Origin: Semisulcospira habei
Taxonomy: Eukaryota; Mollusca; Gastropoda; Semisulcospiridae
DNA: 64,000 bases
Direction of reading: 5' to 3'
Assembly: GCA_036245525.1 (NCBI GenBank)
Contig: BTPG01000004.1
Location: forward strand, 160,778,267-160,842,266
In this document: one piece after another, positions 32,286 through 42,979 of the stretch
How positions within the stretch are numbered: position 1 is the stretch's first letter
Layout of the letters: every line of letters starts with the position of its first letter
Position numbers and translations under genes: made by a program
Notes under the pieces: generated by a model
Seen by the model: the letters and a program-made list of their open reading frames with translations, nothing else
Databases searched by the model: none
What the model was told of the DNA's origin: nothing

Positions 32286-33211
32286 CCGACATATCGTGAA
32301 TCGTTACATCGTGAACCTGGATGTATAGCGGGGGGTACATTGGATCCCGAAAAAAATTGGACCGACCGCGGGCGGTGGTGAACCGCAAAATAATGTCACC
32401 AAACTTGGCTGTATCGCGCTCCACAGGGTGCTGCACACAAGCCCCACGCGACAGCTGGGAGGGCGTCCACACACTGAACACCGCACAAACCTTCTCCAGA
32501 TGAAGAATACATACATACATGTATGTACAAAGAGGGTCAGTTTATAATGAGGGTCTAGGCTTCATGGCAGATGTCTCCCCACTTGACTGGCTGCTGGGCG
32601 CGTGGGAGCAGCTTCATGCAGACCACGTGATCTCCTTCTAGATATGACCTTCTAGATATGATCTCCTTCTAGATATGACCACACACGTAAATGCGTTTAT
32701 ATGAACAATAATTCGATGCGTATCAAGTTCTATGCTTTTCACAGGTGTCAAGTTTTGCCATGTTCGGCAGCTGGTGGTTATGACCTGGAGGGTGCGAAAA
32801 CTGACGCTGAACCCTTGTTCGCCTCCTCTAACGAAGAACACAGGCAATGATAGGAAGACCTTAGGCACAGCTGCGAGGAATAATGAATGTCTATGCTTGC
32901 TGCAGAGTTGGGCGGTCCGCTGTTACTGCTGGTGCTCATCCGTATCGGATTTTCTCACCGTGTGTGACAACTTCAAACAAAACACACTAGCGAGGTGATC
33001 AACCTATTCATTGAAGAATAAAGGCTACCTAACTTGTCTAGGAAATTGTCTATTGATGTGTGTGAATTACATAAACGAGAACAGAAGTTGTCCTTTGTAA
33101 GTTCTTTTCCCGTGATGCTAACAGTGCAAGTAAGTGTTTCTGATTGTACTCGGCTTTGAAAGAAAGAACGCTCAGGCGATAGGTAATGCGCCCCCCCCCC
33201 CCCCCCCCTCC

Positions 33212-33290
33212 AATCAGAGCTGTACTATTTTCAGTTTGAAGCCCAAACGTTTTGGCAAACTTTTCAATGCATACTAATTTAGTCAACTTG
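33212..33290 (-). repeat. Inverted partner of 32176-32287
   Basis: Reverse complement reads gttgactaaattagtatgca then aaaagtttgccaaaacgttt gggcttcaaactgaaaata. It matches the repeat near 32176-32287 apart from a missing stretch of about 40 bp. An 18-base C run (33191-33208) lies next to it. Confidence 0.65.
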
Positions 33291-35838
33291 ATATCTTGCG
33301 GTTGGATAAAACCAACTCATAGACAAGGGCATACTATTGACTGGATCCTTCATAGATGTGACGATGATATCTTGTGCTCAGCACAGGTTTCTGATGCAAT
33401 ATGTTCAGACCATTACTGTGTGATCAGTCATTTGAGGGCCATAGTCCCACCTCCAGTGCCTATGCTTACCATAGTGCGCAATGTTCGTGCCATTGACAGA
33501 CTAGCCTTTAAGGCTGACCTCGTTCAGTCACTGTCTCACCATCCTAGTCCTAGTGCCGAGGAGTTTGATTCATGTTTACGCACTGTCTTAGACAATCATG
33601 CACCATCTTCAAAGCGTAAAAAGTCAGCTCATAGAATCAGCCCGCGCTAAGAGCTGTGTTCGGCTAAGCAGATGCGGCGCCAAGCTGAGAGAATGTGGTG
33701 CTCAACTAGGTTGACTGTTCACAAGCAGATATACACATGTTCTAAGAAGCATGTAAATGAGATTGTTCATGGAGCAAAATCTTCGTTTTACAACAGGAAG
33801 ATCAGTGAGTGCACAACAAGCAAAGAGTTGTATAATGTGACCAATAAGCTTATGGTGAAGAAGACTCCATCACCTCTTCCCACTACATTTCCCCCGTGCC
33901 AGCTGCCTCAGCTTTTTGCAGATTACTTCGTTGATAAGGTCCGCGAAATTCATGATTCTCTGGATCTCATGCCCACTTCAGTTTTGTTCACCGAAAAACG
34001 CTTTAGTGGAGAACCTCTCTCAGCCTTCGAACCTGTGCTAGAGGATGAGGTCAGAAAAGTGATCACAAACACTGCCCCCAAAACTTGTGAGTTAGACCCC
34101 ATACCCACTCCCTTGTTGTACGAGTGCCTGGATGAAGTGTTGCCTGCCATTACACAAGTTATCAACAACTCTCTCTCCACTGGTATTTTTCCTGAAAGCG
34201 TCAAGACTGCACTTGTGAAACCCCTATTGAAGAAACCATCTTTAGACCCAAATGTGCTGAAAAACTATCGCCCAGTTTCCAATCTTACATTTCTATCAAA
34301 GATTCTTGAGAAAATTGTCCTTGTTCAAACTTTAAAGCATGTCAACTCTAATAGTCTGTTCAGTGTATTCCAGTCTGCATATCGTCCCCATCGTAGCACT
34401 GAAACAGCTTTGCTGAAGATATTCAATGACCTGCTTTGTGCTTTGGACGAGCGTAAGATCACAGTCCTTGCTTTGCTGGACCTGTCCAGTGTGTTCGACA
34501 CTATTGACCATGAAATTTTGCTGTGCCGTCTTCAATCTGTATTTGGCATTGAAGGCACAGTCTTGGCATGGTTTAGTTCATACCTGACTGAACGATCCCA
34601 GATTGTTTCTGTCGACGGCTGTCGTTCTGAGCCATCACCTCTTCGGTTTGGTGTACCCCAGGGTTCGGTCCTAGGACCTGTATTGTTCTTACTGTATGTT
34701 CAGCCCCTGTCCGACCTGATCTGTAGTCGCTCCATTTCCCATCATGCATTTGCAGATGATACGCAGATGTACAAAAGTGATAATGTCGAGCGAGCTGTGA
34801 ATGCCGTCCAAAGTATAAGCCAGTGCATTGACCATGTCAAATCATGGATGACCACCAACAAACTGATGTTAAATGATGGCAAAACTGAAGCAATGTTGGT
34901 AGCTAATCCAAGATTATCTTCGTCCCTGCCTTTACCGTCATCATTGTCTGTGGATGGAACACTCATTGGCTTCTCTGCGAGTGTGAGAAACCTGGGTGTT
35001 ACACTTGACAGCGAGTTATCTATGTCACAGCATGTCAGTGCAGTGTGTAGATCTGCTTATCTGGAACTTCGTCGTATTAGTTCAGTTCGTCACCTGCTGA
35101 CCGTGGAAGCCACTAAAACACTAGTTTGTGCATTTGTGCTGTCCAAGCTAGATTATTGTAACTCTTTGCTTTGTATTGATCGCCTCCAAAAAATTCAGAA
35201 CAATGCAGCCCGGCTTGTTGTGAGAGTCCGTAAGACTGAGCATGTCACACCCATCTTGAAGTCCCTTCATTGGCTACCTGTGTCCTCACGTATTCAATAT
35301 AAAGTTATGTCAATCTGTTTTAACTGCCTTTCAGGCACCAGCCCAGAATACTTGTCCTCTTTGCTGCATGTGTATACACCCTCTCGTGAGCTCCGCTCCT
35401 CTTCTGATAAACGGAAGTTGTGTGTACCTTCTGTCCAAACTAAAACATTTGGTCAGCGCACTTTTGTTTATCAAGCCCCAGTGTTATGGAATACACTTCC
35501 TCTTGAGGTCAGAAACAGTGAGTCTGTCTCTGACTTCAAGAGGTCGTTGAAAACTCACCTCTTCAAGCTTTACTTTGAATAACTGCCAGTGTTTGATGCC
35601 TTAGTTGTAGTTCTGCAATCCTCCTTGTTTAGACTGAATGTTAATTAGAATATAAATTATTATGTATGTATTGTTGTTTAGTTTATTGTAAAAGTGGTGT
35701 GTTCGAGCATTGTGCTTTGTTTGTTATGTGCATATGTCATTGTATTTTTATTTTTGTGTACAGATTGTAAAGCGCTTAGAGCTTTTGAGTAAGATTAAGC
35801 GCTATATAAATACTCATTATTATTATTATTATTATTAT
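33290..35838 (+). mobile_element. CR1/L2-like LINE, 5'-truncated
   Basis: Starts inside the endonuclease (PTHRQGHTIDWILHRC ... ICSDHYCVISHL), continues through a long RT frame, and ends in a 3' UTR with gtaaagcgcttagagctttt, gcgctatataaatactc and ATT repeats (35815-35838). Flanks are 160-bp-core sequence. No clear target duplication. Confidence 0.82.
33672..35582 (+). CDS. CR1/L2-like reverse transcriptase, 636 codons
   Basis: The frame includes [95 protein letters not shown] and the active-site box AFADDTQMY (about 34746-34770), then the C-terminal APVLWNTLPLEVRNSESVSD. A single TAA (33648-33650) separates it from an in-frame endonuclease tail (33252-33650), so damage is minimal. Template-primed retrotransposition is its normal role; 5' truncation means this copy lacks most of the endonuclease and any promoter. 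Confidence 0.85.
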   Translation: MRRQAERMWCSTRLTVHKQIYTCSKKHVNEIVHGAKSSFYNRKISECTTSKELYNVTNKLMVKKTPSPLPTTFPPCQLPQLFADYFVDKVREIHDSLDLMPTSVLFTEKRFSGEPLSAFEPVLEDEVRKVITNTAPKTCELDPIPTPLLYECLDEVLPAITQVINNSLSTGIFPESVKTALVKPLLKKPSLDPNVLKNYRPVSNLTFLSKILEKIVLVQTLKHVNSNSLFSVFQSAYRPHRSTETALLKIFNDLLCALDERKITVLALLDLSSVFDTIDHEILLCRLQSVFGIEGTVLAWFSSYLTERSQIVSVDGCRSEPSPLRFGVPQGSVLGPVLFLLYVQPLSDLICSRSISHHAFADDTQMYKSDNVERAVNAVQSISQCIDHVKSWMTTNKLMLNDGKTEAMLVANPRLSSSLPLPSSLSVDGTLIGFSASVRNLGVTLDSELSMSQHVSAVCRSAYLELRRISSVRHLLTVEATKTLVCAFVLSKLDYCNSLLCIDRLQKIQNNAARLVVRVRKTEHVTPILKSLHWLPVSSRIQYKVMSICFNCLSGTSPEYLSSLLHVYTPSRELRSSSDKRKLCVPSVQTKTFGQRTFVYQAPVLWNTLPLEVRNSESVSDFKRSLKTHLFKLYFE

Positions 35839-35884
35839 ATCCCGGTCCCATTTTGTGGACCCCGACGACAGCGATATGTCGGGT

Positions 35885-36990
35885 CACAGCTGTATTTGAG
35901 AAAAACAAACACTTTTATTGGTCAAAATATGGCTATTTTGGACCTATTTCTTTACCCCCATGACCTTTGCGAGGGGACTAGTAAATTAGTATGCATAGAA
36001 CGGTCTTATCATCAGCTACCTTTGTGCCAAATCTGACAGAAAAGTTGGCAAAACTTTGATAAATACTACAAATCTATTAACAAGAAAGGCAAAGCCATTA
36101 TGGCTCACGTGTATGACCTGTTTACATATGCGTGACCTTTGTGACAAGGGCTGGCTTCTGCAGCAGCAAAATCCATGTTTTCTGAAAATGTAAGCATTTT
36201 TCACACATCTGTCAAACCCCGTGACCCTTGACCTTTCGACTAAATTAGTTTGCATAAAAAGGTCTTATCAGCTATTTTTGTGCCGAATTTGGTTGAAAAT
36301 TTTGCCAAAATTTGGGAATACCTACAATTTTATAAAAAATCAGCATTTTACACACATTTGCCAGCCTCTTGTTATCCTTGACCTTTCCAATGGGGTCATC
36401 CAAATTAGTATGCATAGATAGGTCTTACCATCAGGTATCTCTGTACCAAATTTGGGTTTCAATTTGTGAATAGTATGAGAAAAAATATCTTTTGTCAAAA
36501 TATGGCTATTTCAGACCTATTTCCTGAGCTCTCGTGACCCTTGACACCAAATTAGTGTGCATAGAAAGGTCTTACCATCAGGTATCTCTGTAGCTAGTTT
36601 GGGTTTAAGGTTGTGAATAGTATTTGAGAAAAAACATCTTTTGTCAAAATATGGCTATTTCGGACCTATTTCCTGAGCCCTTGACCTTTCCGAGGGGTCA
36701 TCCAAATTTGTATGCATAGATAGGTCTTACCATCAGGTATCTCTGTACCATGTTGGGGTTTGAAGTTGAAAATAGTATTTGAGAAAAAAATCATCTTTTG
36801 TCAAAATATGGCTATTTTTCACCTATTTCCTGAGCTCTTGTGACCCTTGACCTTTCTGAGGCATTAATGATGATGATAGAACTTTATTGCCATATGTAAT
36901 AATACATTAGAAAATCCAAATTAGTATGTATAGAAAGGTCTTACCATCAGGTATCTTGTACCAAGTTTGGGTTTGAAGTTGTGAATAGTA
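35885..36990 (+). repeat. 160-bp-core repeat fragment followed by copy 3
   Basis: Core sequence from 35885 to about 36078, then a new 5' module (aacaagaaaggcaaagccat, 36077) and five or more core units to about 36990. A short motif gaactttattgccatatg at 36871 interrupts it. Confidence 0.68.
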
Positions 36991-37982
36991 TTTGAGAAAA
37001 AATAAATGATGAAATAAACTGGCATTTTCACACATTTGTCGACCTCATGATTTTGTTTTGATGCTGCGATTTCTTAACTCACGAGCCTTGAAATTCATAG
37101 ATCTTCGGAAGAAGTGGATGTTCTGGATACGCGTCAGTCTTCAAAAATTACAAATACAAAGACACGCCCATTGGAGCATGTATACCCTAGATTCTCATGA
37201 GCCCCTGCAGTCTGCAGGGGCACATGAGTCGGAATGTCAGTCCACAGGCCCTTAAGTCAATCCCAGCACTGTTATATAATATACACTGTATTAGTGTAAG
37301 AGTGCTGGAATGAATATGAAGGCCTGTGGTACAGACACGCGCATTTGCGCACATACGCCCTTAATTCACTTGAGCCCCTTTCATCTGCAGGGGCGTCCGA
37401 GTGTTTCTCCAAAGTTGGCACCTGGGCCGAAAGAGCAGTTAAATTTTGGTCATGTCGGAAAATTACGTGACCGCACAGTAACCCGACTTGAAGAGATGTG
37501 GACAATGTCGGATAGATAGCATGACATTTCACACAGCTGCCTAGCCAATGGCACTCCGTTACTGCATAATGACATGAAGTTTGGGCTTTGTCTCTGTGCG
37601 AGGCAGCCGGCTAGGCTAGTGAACTGTCACTGACCCGTCACGCGTGACAGCTTTACCACGCCTGTCTGCCCATGGCCGTCAATTTCAGGTATTTTTGTGA
37701 ATGTGGCCGTAAACAGCAGGTGACCATAAAATTCGGTGACTGTTCAAAAGAGGTGACAAGCAAATTGAGGCAAAATACACTATGCATAAAAAACAAACTT
37801 TACAAAGTTTTGAAGACGATATCTTTCTAATGGCTGAATATTTTAAAATTCTGACTGCACCACAAAAAAGATTATGCACTTGTAAATACAACGCAACAAA
37901 CTGCATCTTTTTCTGTTGTGTTTGCCTTTAAACGCAACACCCCAAAAATCTAAAGTTGCAAGGTAACATATTCATGTGAGAC
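36991..37982. other. No gene recognised
   Basis: Contains a hairpin gcccctgcag-tc-tgcaggggc near 37200 and a related but imperfect one near 37372. Otherwise nothing supported before the assembly gap. Confidence 0.35.
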
Positions 37983-38482
37983 NNNNNNNNNNNNNNNNNN
38001 NNNNNNNNNNNNNNNNNNNNNNNNNNNNNNNNNNNNNNNNNNNNNNNNNNNNNNNNNNNNNNNNNNNNNNNNNNNNNNNNNNNNNNNNNNNNNNNNNNNN
38101 NNNNNNNNNNNNNNNNNNNNNNNNNNNNNNNNNNNNNNNNNNNNNNNNNNNNNNNNNNNNNNNNNNNNNNNNNNNNNNNNNNNNNNNNNNNNNNNNNNNN
38201 NNNNNNNNNNNNNNNNNNNNNNNNNNNNNNNNNNNNNNNNNNNNNNNNNNNNNNNNNNNNNNNNNNNNNNNNNNNNNNNNNNNNNNNNNNNNNNNNNNNN
38301 NNNNNNNNNNNNNNNNNNNNNNNNNNNNNNNNNNNNNNNNNNNNNNNNNNNNNNNNNNNNNNNNNNNNNNNNNNNNNNNNNNNNNNNNNNNNNNNNNNNN
38401 NNNNNNNNNNNNNNNNNNNNNNNNNNNNNNNNNNNNNNNNNNNNNNNNNNNNNNNNNNNNNNNNNNNNNNNNNNNNNNNNNN
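37983..38482. other. Assembly gap, 500 N
   Basis: Run of exactly 500 undetermined bases, probably a fixed-size scaffold gap of unknown true length. The pseudogene on its right runs into it. Confidence 0.99.
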
Positions 38483-38840
38483 CATGTACTGAACAAAGTG
38501 ATCTTGTGTGATTCCTGGTAGATCAGTAACTTCAGACAGCACTGGGGACATTTCAAACGTTTTAACTTCATTGTAGGAACATGAAAAGCCATGGCAATGC
38601 AGTGATTATAAAAGAAATCTTTATTTGAAGTGATGATGCATTTGGACACAGAGGGGCCTGTTTTGCAGTGGGGTCAGAAGGATTAACAGATGAGCAGCCT
38701 GCATGATTGCTTGTCCAATGCTTGCTTTTTTCAATGCATTGTCTTTGCCACTGAAGATCTTTCTCAAGAGCAATTGCTCCACCACATCACATTGTACAAA
38801 AATCTCTTCTATAAATAGAAGAGACTTAAAAAAGGACAGG
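38483..38840 (-). pseudogene. Remnant of a multicopy, transposon-like gene family
   Basis: A single minus frame with only two TAA stops reads AIMQAAHLLILLTPLQNRPL, CVQMHHHF, then CHGFSCSYNEVKTFE, VLSEVTDLPGITQDHFVQYM. I recall this combination (APLQ..L.VQMHHHF.SRFLID.L...GF..SY.EV..FE) from abundant uncharacterised proteins in cnidarian and mollusc genomes; I cannot name the family firmly. It continues into the gap. Confidence 0.55.
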
Positions 38841-39060
38841 AAAGAAGGGTATGCTAAGTAAGTGAATGGAAGCAATGAATATGGAAGTTCCCCACACCCC
38901 CCCTCCCACCCCCCTGAAGGGGGCGTATGGCATATTCACTGGATTTCTAGCCCCTTGATGCATGGAAATTTAGACCTAGGTCCCCCAAAGGGGGTCCAGA
39001 TTGTTTAGCTGGTGTGGAAAGCTGTTTCGGTCTAGGTGACCTCATCAACACACCATTCAA

Positions 39061-39187
39061 TAATAATAATAATAATGGCTACTTATATAGCGTGTATCCT
39101 TAAATAAGCTCTAAGCGCTTTACAAATAAAGAGTGGGAGTGGAGAGGGCCATAAAACCAGAGAAACAACGGATTCTGCAATACACAC
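39061..39187 (-). repeat. 3' end of a CR1-like LINE
   Basis: Minus strand: TTTGTAAAGCGCTTAGAGC, ACACGCTATATAAGTAGCC and ATTATTATT tail. It is the 3' end of the CR1-like copy at 41180-42480, displaced by the RTE at 39200-41167. Confidence 0.68.
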
Positions 39188-39199
39188 GCGCACACACAC

Positions 39200-41167
39200 T
39201 TACTTTACTTACTTACGCCTGTCACCCCTACCTGGGTATAGGCCGTCGACGAGAGACCTCCAGCAACTCCTGTCCTGTGCTTCTCCTTCGATTCTACTCC
39301 AGGTGGTTCCCAGTCTCTTGATGTCAGCTTGGAGGTCTCGACGTCAGGAGTTTCTCGGCCTACCTCTTTTCCTCTTTCCCTGGGGGTTCCATGACAATGC
39401 CTGCCTAGTGATACTGGAAGCTGGCTTTCTCAGGCTGTGACCGATCCATCCCCATCTTCTTCGCCCAATTTCATTCTCTGCTGTTATCTGCTCTGTTCTC
39501 TCCCAGAGTCTGACGTTGCTGATCTTCTCTGGCCAGTGGATTTTCAAAATTCTTCTAAGTTCATGAAGGTCTGTACTCTGTTGACTGTGGTTTTTGTCAA
39601 TCTCCAAGTCTCTGTTCCATATAGGAGAACTTCTTTTACATTGGAGTTGAAAATCCGGACTTTGGTGTGTTGTGACAGCTCTCTGGAACTCCACACTTTT
39701 TTTAACTGGAGAAAGGCTGCTCTGGCTTTACCGATTCGTGCTCTGACATCTGCATCAGTGCCGCCTTTTTTGTCTATGATGCTCCAGAGATAGGTGAAGG
39801 ACTCCACCTCCTCCAACGGGGTGCCAGCAAGCAAGATTGGTTCTTCCCTGGTTGTGTTCAGCCTCATTGTCTTTGTTTTCTGTTTGTGAATGGTGAGGCT
39901 CACTTGGGACGAGATGTCAGCAAGCCTCGTGGTCTTGTCCTGCATTTGTTGATGAGTGTGGGACAGTAATGCCAAGTCGTTTGCAAAATCGAGGTTGTCA
40001 AGCTGTGTCCACAGTGTCCACTGTATTCCACTTCGTCTGTGCTCTGTGGTCATCTTCATGACCCAGTCTATGGCCAGTAGGAAGAGGAACGGAGACAGCA
40101 GACACCCCTGCCTGACACCGGTTCTGACCTGGAGCTCCCTGGTGAACTGCCCTTCGTGGATCACGCGACATGTCATGCCATCATAGCTGCTCTTGATCAG
40201 GCGGACGAGCTCTGTGGGTACACCGTAGTGTCGTAGGAGTTTCCACAGAGTCTCTCGGTCCACGCTGTCAAATGCTTTCTCATAATCCACAAAGTTGACG
40301 TACAGCGGGGAGCTCCACTCCAGAGACTGTTCCACGATGATGCGGAGAGTGGTGATCTGGTCTGTACATGATCGGTTCTTCCTGAATCCTGCTTGCTGGT
40401 CTCTCAGTTGGGGGTCAACGGAGCTCTTCATTCTCTCTAGGATGATCCTGTTGAAGACCTTTCCTGGTACTGACAGCAAGGTGATTCCTCTGTAGTTGGA
40501 ACACTTGCTGAGTTCGCCTTTCTTGGGAAGCTTGATTAGGTACCCCTCCTTCCAGTCAGCTGGCATCACCTCCTCTTCCCAGATCTTTCCAAACAGTGGG
40601 TACAGCATCTCCACTGTTGTCTCTAGGTCTGCTTTCAGAGACTCCGCTGGGATGCCATCTGGCCCTGCTGCTTTGCCGTTCTTCAAAAATGCCACCGCTT
40701 TTCTGATCTCTTCCCGGCTGGGTCTGTCACAGCTGATGGGTAGGTCGGTCTCTGCCGGCTGGATGTCGGGGGGGGGTCGGGTGGGCTAGGTCTGTTCAGT
40801 AACTCTTCAAAATACTCGGCCCATCTGTCGAGTTGGTCTGCTCTCTCTGCAATAGGCTTGCCTTCTTTGTCTTTTACTGGTCTTTCTGTATGGCCACACT
40901 TACCCGACAATCTTCTGGTAATGTCGTAGAGCTGTTTCATGTTGCCGCTGCCTGCTGCCTTTTCTGCCTCTGCTGCCAGGTTGTCTATGTAGGCCCTCTT
41001 GTCTGCCCTGATACTCCTCTTCACCTCGCGGTTGGCTTCCGAGTATTCCTCCTGTGCCCTTACTTTGGCTGCTCTTGTGCGACTGTTGTTGACCGCTGCT
41101 TTCTTCTGCTTCCTCCCTTCTATCTTCTTCAAGGTCTGTGCCGACAGCCAGTCCTTGTGGTGGTGTT
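39200..41167 (-). mobile_element. RTE-clade LINE copy 3, 5'-truncated (1968 bp)
   Basis: Flanked by GCGCACACACAC (39188-39199, 41168-41179), though this lies in a CA-rich microsatellite. Begins at HHHKDWLSAQTLKKIE before the RT and ends with the TAAG-type tail. Inserted into the 3' part of a CR1-like LINE on the same strand. Confidence 0.85.
39344..41167 (-). pseudogene. RTE reverse transcriptase, active site mutated
   Basis: Contains the same RT blocks as copy 1, but the active-site box reads FANDLALL (near 39980), with the first catalytic Asp changed to Asn, so it cannot polymerise. Additional damage: a one-base change in frame within the C-terminal part (near 39555, small deletion after RVQTFMN) and a frameshift near 40765 in a G run. 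Confidence 0.85.
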
Positions 41168-41179
41168 GCGCACACACAC

Positions 41180-42480
41180 ACAGGTACATAATGACAAAGA
41201 ACTGAGCTACATTGGGGTATCGAACAGGTGGATTTAAAGGCAGTGAATGAGGAAGAATGTCTCATGTCTATAGGTAGTGAGTTCCAGACAACAGGTCCAA
41301 CGTGCGCAAAACAACGGTCACCTCTGGTTTTGTATTTGAAGAGCGGGACTCTGAGAAGGCGCGTGTCACTACTTGAACGGAGGGAGCGGGAAGGAGTGTA
41401 TAGTTGAAGAAGATCAGCGAGATAGGCAGGGGTAGAGTAGTTAATAGCTTTGTAGCACAGACAGGCGATTTTGTACGAGACTCGTTGTTTGACTGTCAGC
41501 CAATGAAGTTGTCTCAGAGTAGGAGTGATGGGCTGACGCTGTGAGGCGCGGATGATGAGACGTGCAGCACAATTCTGAACTCGCTGCAATTTCTGAATGA
41601 GAAACTGAGGGAGGCCAGCTAAGAGGGCATTGCAGTTATCAATGCAGGACAAGACGAAAGAGACGACCAGTTTGGTGGTAGCTTCAGTAGTATAATAATA
41701 ATAATAATAATGAGTACTTGTATAGCGCCTAACCTCAGATTAGAGCTCTAGGCGCTTAACAAAAACTAATGTACAAAAATAACTAATTACAAAAATGCAA
41801 TTTACAAAAAGTACAAAAAACAAAATACAACGAGTAGTGAGGTAATAACGGATAGAACTGATATGTCTTAATTCCAGAAAAGCAAGTTTGCAAACATGAT
41901 TTACATGCTCCTTCATTTGAAGATCTTTATCAAGAAAAACGCCAAGATTGCGAACAGAATCAGAAAACGGAATAGGTGCGTCACAAATGTGCATTGAGTC
42001 AGGAGAATTGGGCAACAGTCAAGAGGCACCGACAAGAAGAGCTTCTGTCTTGCCCTCGTTTAACTGGTTTATTTTCACACATCCAGGACTTAACATCTGA
42101 GATTCAGTTCTGAACATCTGAAATAGCCTGACTGGAGCTGTTTGGAGGTGCAGATTTCCGAAGTTGTGTATCATCCGCATACATGTGATGATCGGTTGAA
42201 TGCGATGCGATAATCTGAGACAGAGGCTGAGTGTACAGCGTAAATAGAATGGGGCCCAGGACAGAGCCCTGGGGGACCCCAAACTCTAGCGCAGCAGCTT
42301 CAGAAAGAACGTTCTTGACAGACGTTGATCTGACGGGAAGACAGATAAGAGTGAAACCAGGTGAGAGCTTTACCAGAAATACCAAAGTAGTTTTCTAGAT
42401 GTTGGAGCAAGATAGAGTGGTCAATGGTGTCAAACGCAGCTGACAGGTTTAACAGGGCAAGAACTGAGATCTGGTTTTCA
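41180..42480 (-). pseudogene. CR1/L2-like LINE RT remnant hosting nested inserts
   Basis: Frames in order: [30 protein letters not shown] (42385-42104), SVRNLGVFLDKDLQMKEHVN, AFLELRHISSIRYYLTT (42015-41850), then TKLVVSFVLSCIDNCNALLA, LHWLTVKQRVSYKIACLCYK and GPVVWNSLPIDMRHSSS (41690-41240). The frame is split after YYLTT by a 140-bp ATT-tailed insert and truncated by the RTE insertion at 41167. Its own 3' end is at 39061-39187. Confidence 0.78.
41692..41833 (-). repeat. ATT-tailed LINE 3'-end fragment inserted in RT
   Basis: Minus strand: GTTAAGCGCCTAGAGCTCT, GGCGCTATACAAGTACTC, ATT repeats. AGTAGT occurs on both sides, and the host RT frame resumes after it (TTEATTKLVV), so it is a nested insertion. 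Confidence 0.65.
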
Positions 42481-42529
42481 TCATAGGCACTTAGACCAAA
42501 AAGGTGACTGCCAAGCGTGTAAAATACAA

Positions 42530-42801
42530 AGAAGTACCCAACAGAGAAAGAAACACGCTTAGAAAAGACAGTTACAACACAATTTATTAATATTTCGGAT
42601 AATGTGGCAACTTAAGCGTGTTTATAAATTTCCATGCAAAAGGGGCTGGGTTGCCACATTCCTTCTGCGAATGAAGATAAGTAGTGACTGATCTCTCTGT
42701 TTGTTTGTATATTTTGACAAAGGGTATTTACCCGAAATATTAATAAATTGTGTTGTAACCGTCTTTTCTAAGTGTGTTTCTTTCTCCTTTGGGTACTTCT
42801 T
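42530..42801. mobile_element. Fold-back / long-TIR element, 272 bp
   Basis: Two 70-bp arms in inverted orientation (42530-42599 and 42732-42801) sharing aacacaatttattaatattt and aaagaaacacgcttagaaaa with few mismatches, separated by about 130 bp. Resembles a long-terminal-repeat MITE; no coding frame. Confidence 0.68.
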
Positions 42802-42979
42802 AACACACCATTCGGCATACTGGTGGAAAGGCAGGAACTTTTGCCTACCTGCAAGGACAACCACATTTTACTGAGGTGTCTGCAGGGGCATACATTCCAT
42901 GCCTCCACCTACAGCTAAATTCCATGCACCCTAGGAGAGAACCTACTAAAAGGGGGGAAGGGGTTGCAATCGATATTGT

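Noticed and set aside
33050..33286. Minus frame with a Gly run
   Set aside because: Created by the C18 tract and the inverted core repeat.
37928..38649. Long open frames across 37928-38649 on both strands
   Set aside because: They consist mostly of the 500-N gap; only the right flank (38483-38649) has real coding similarity.
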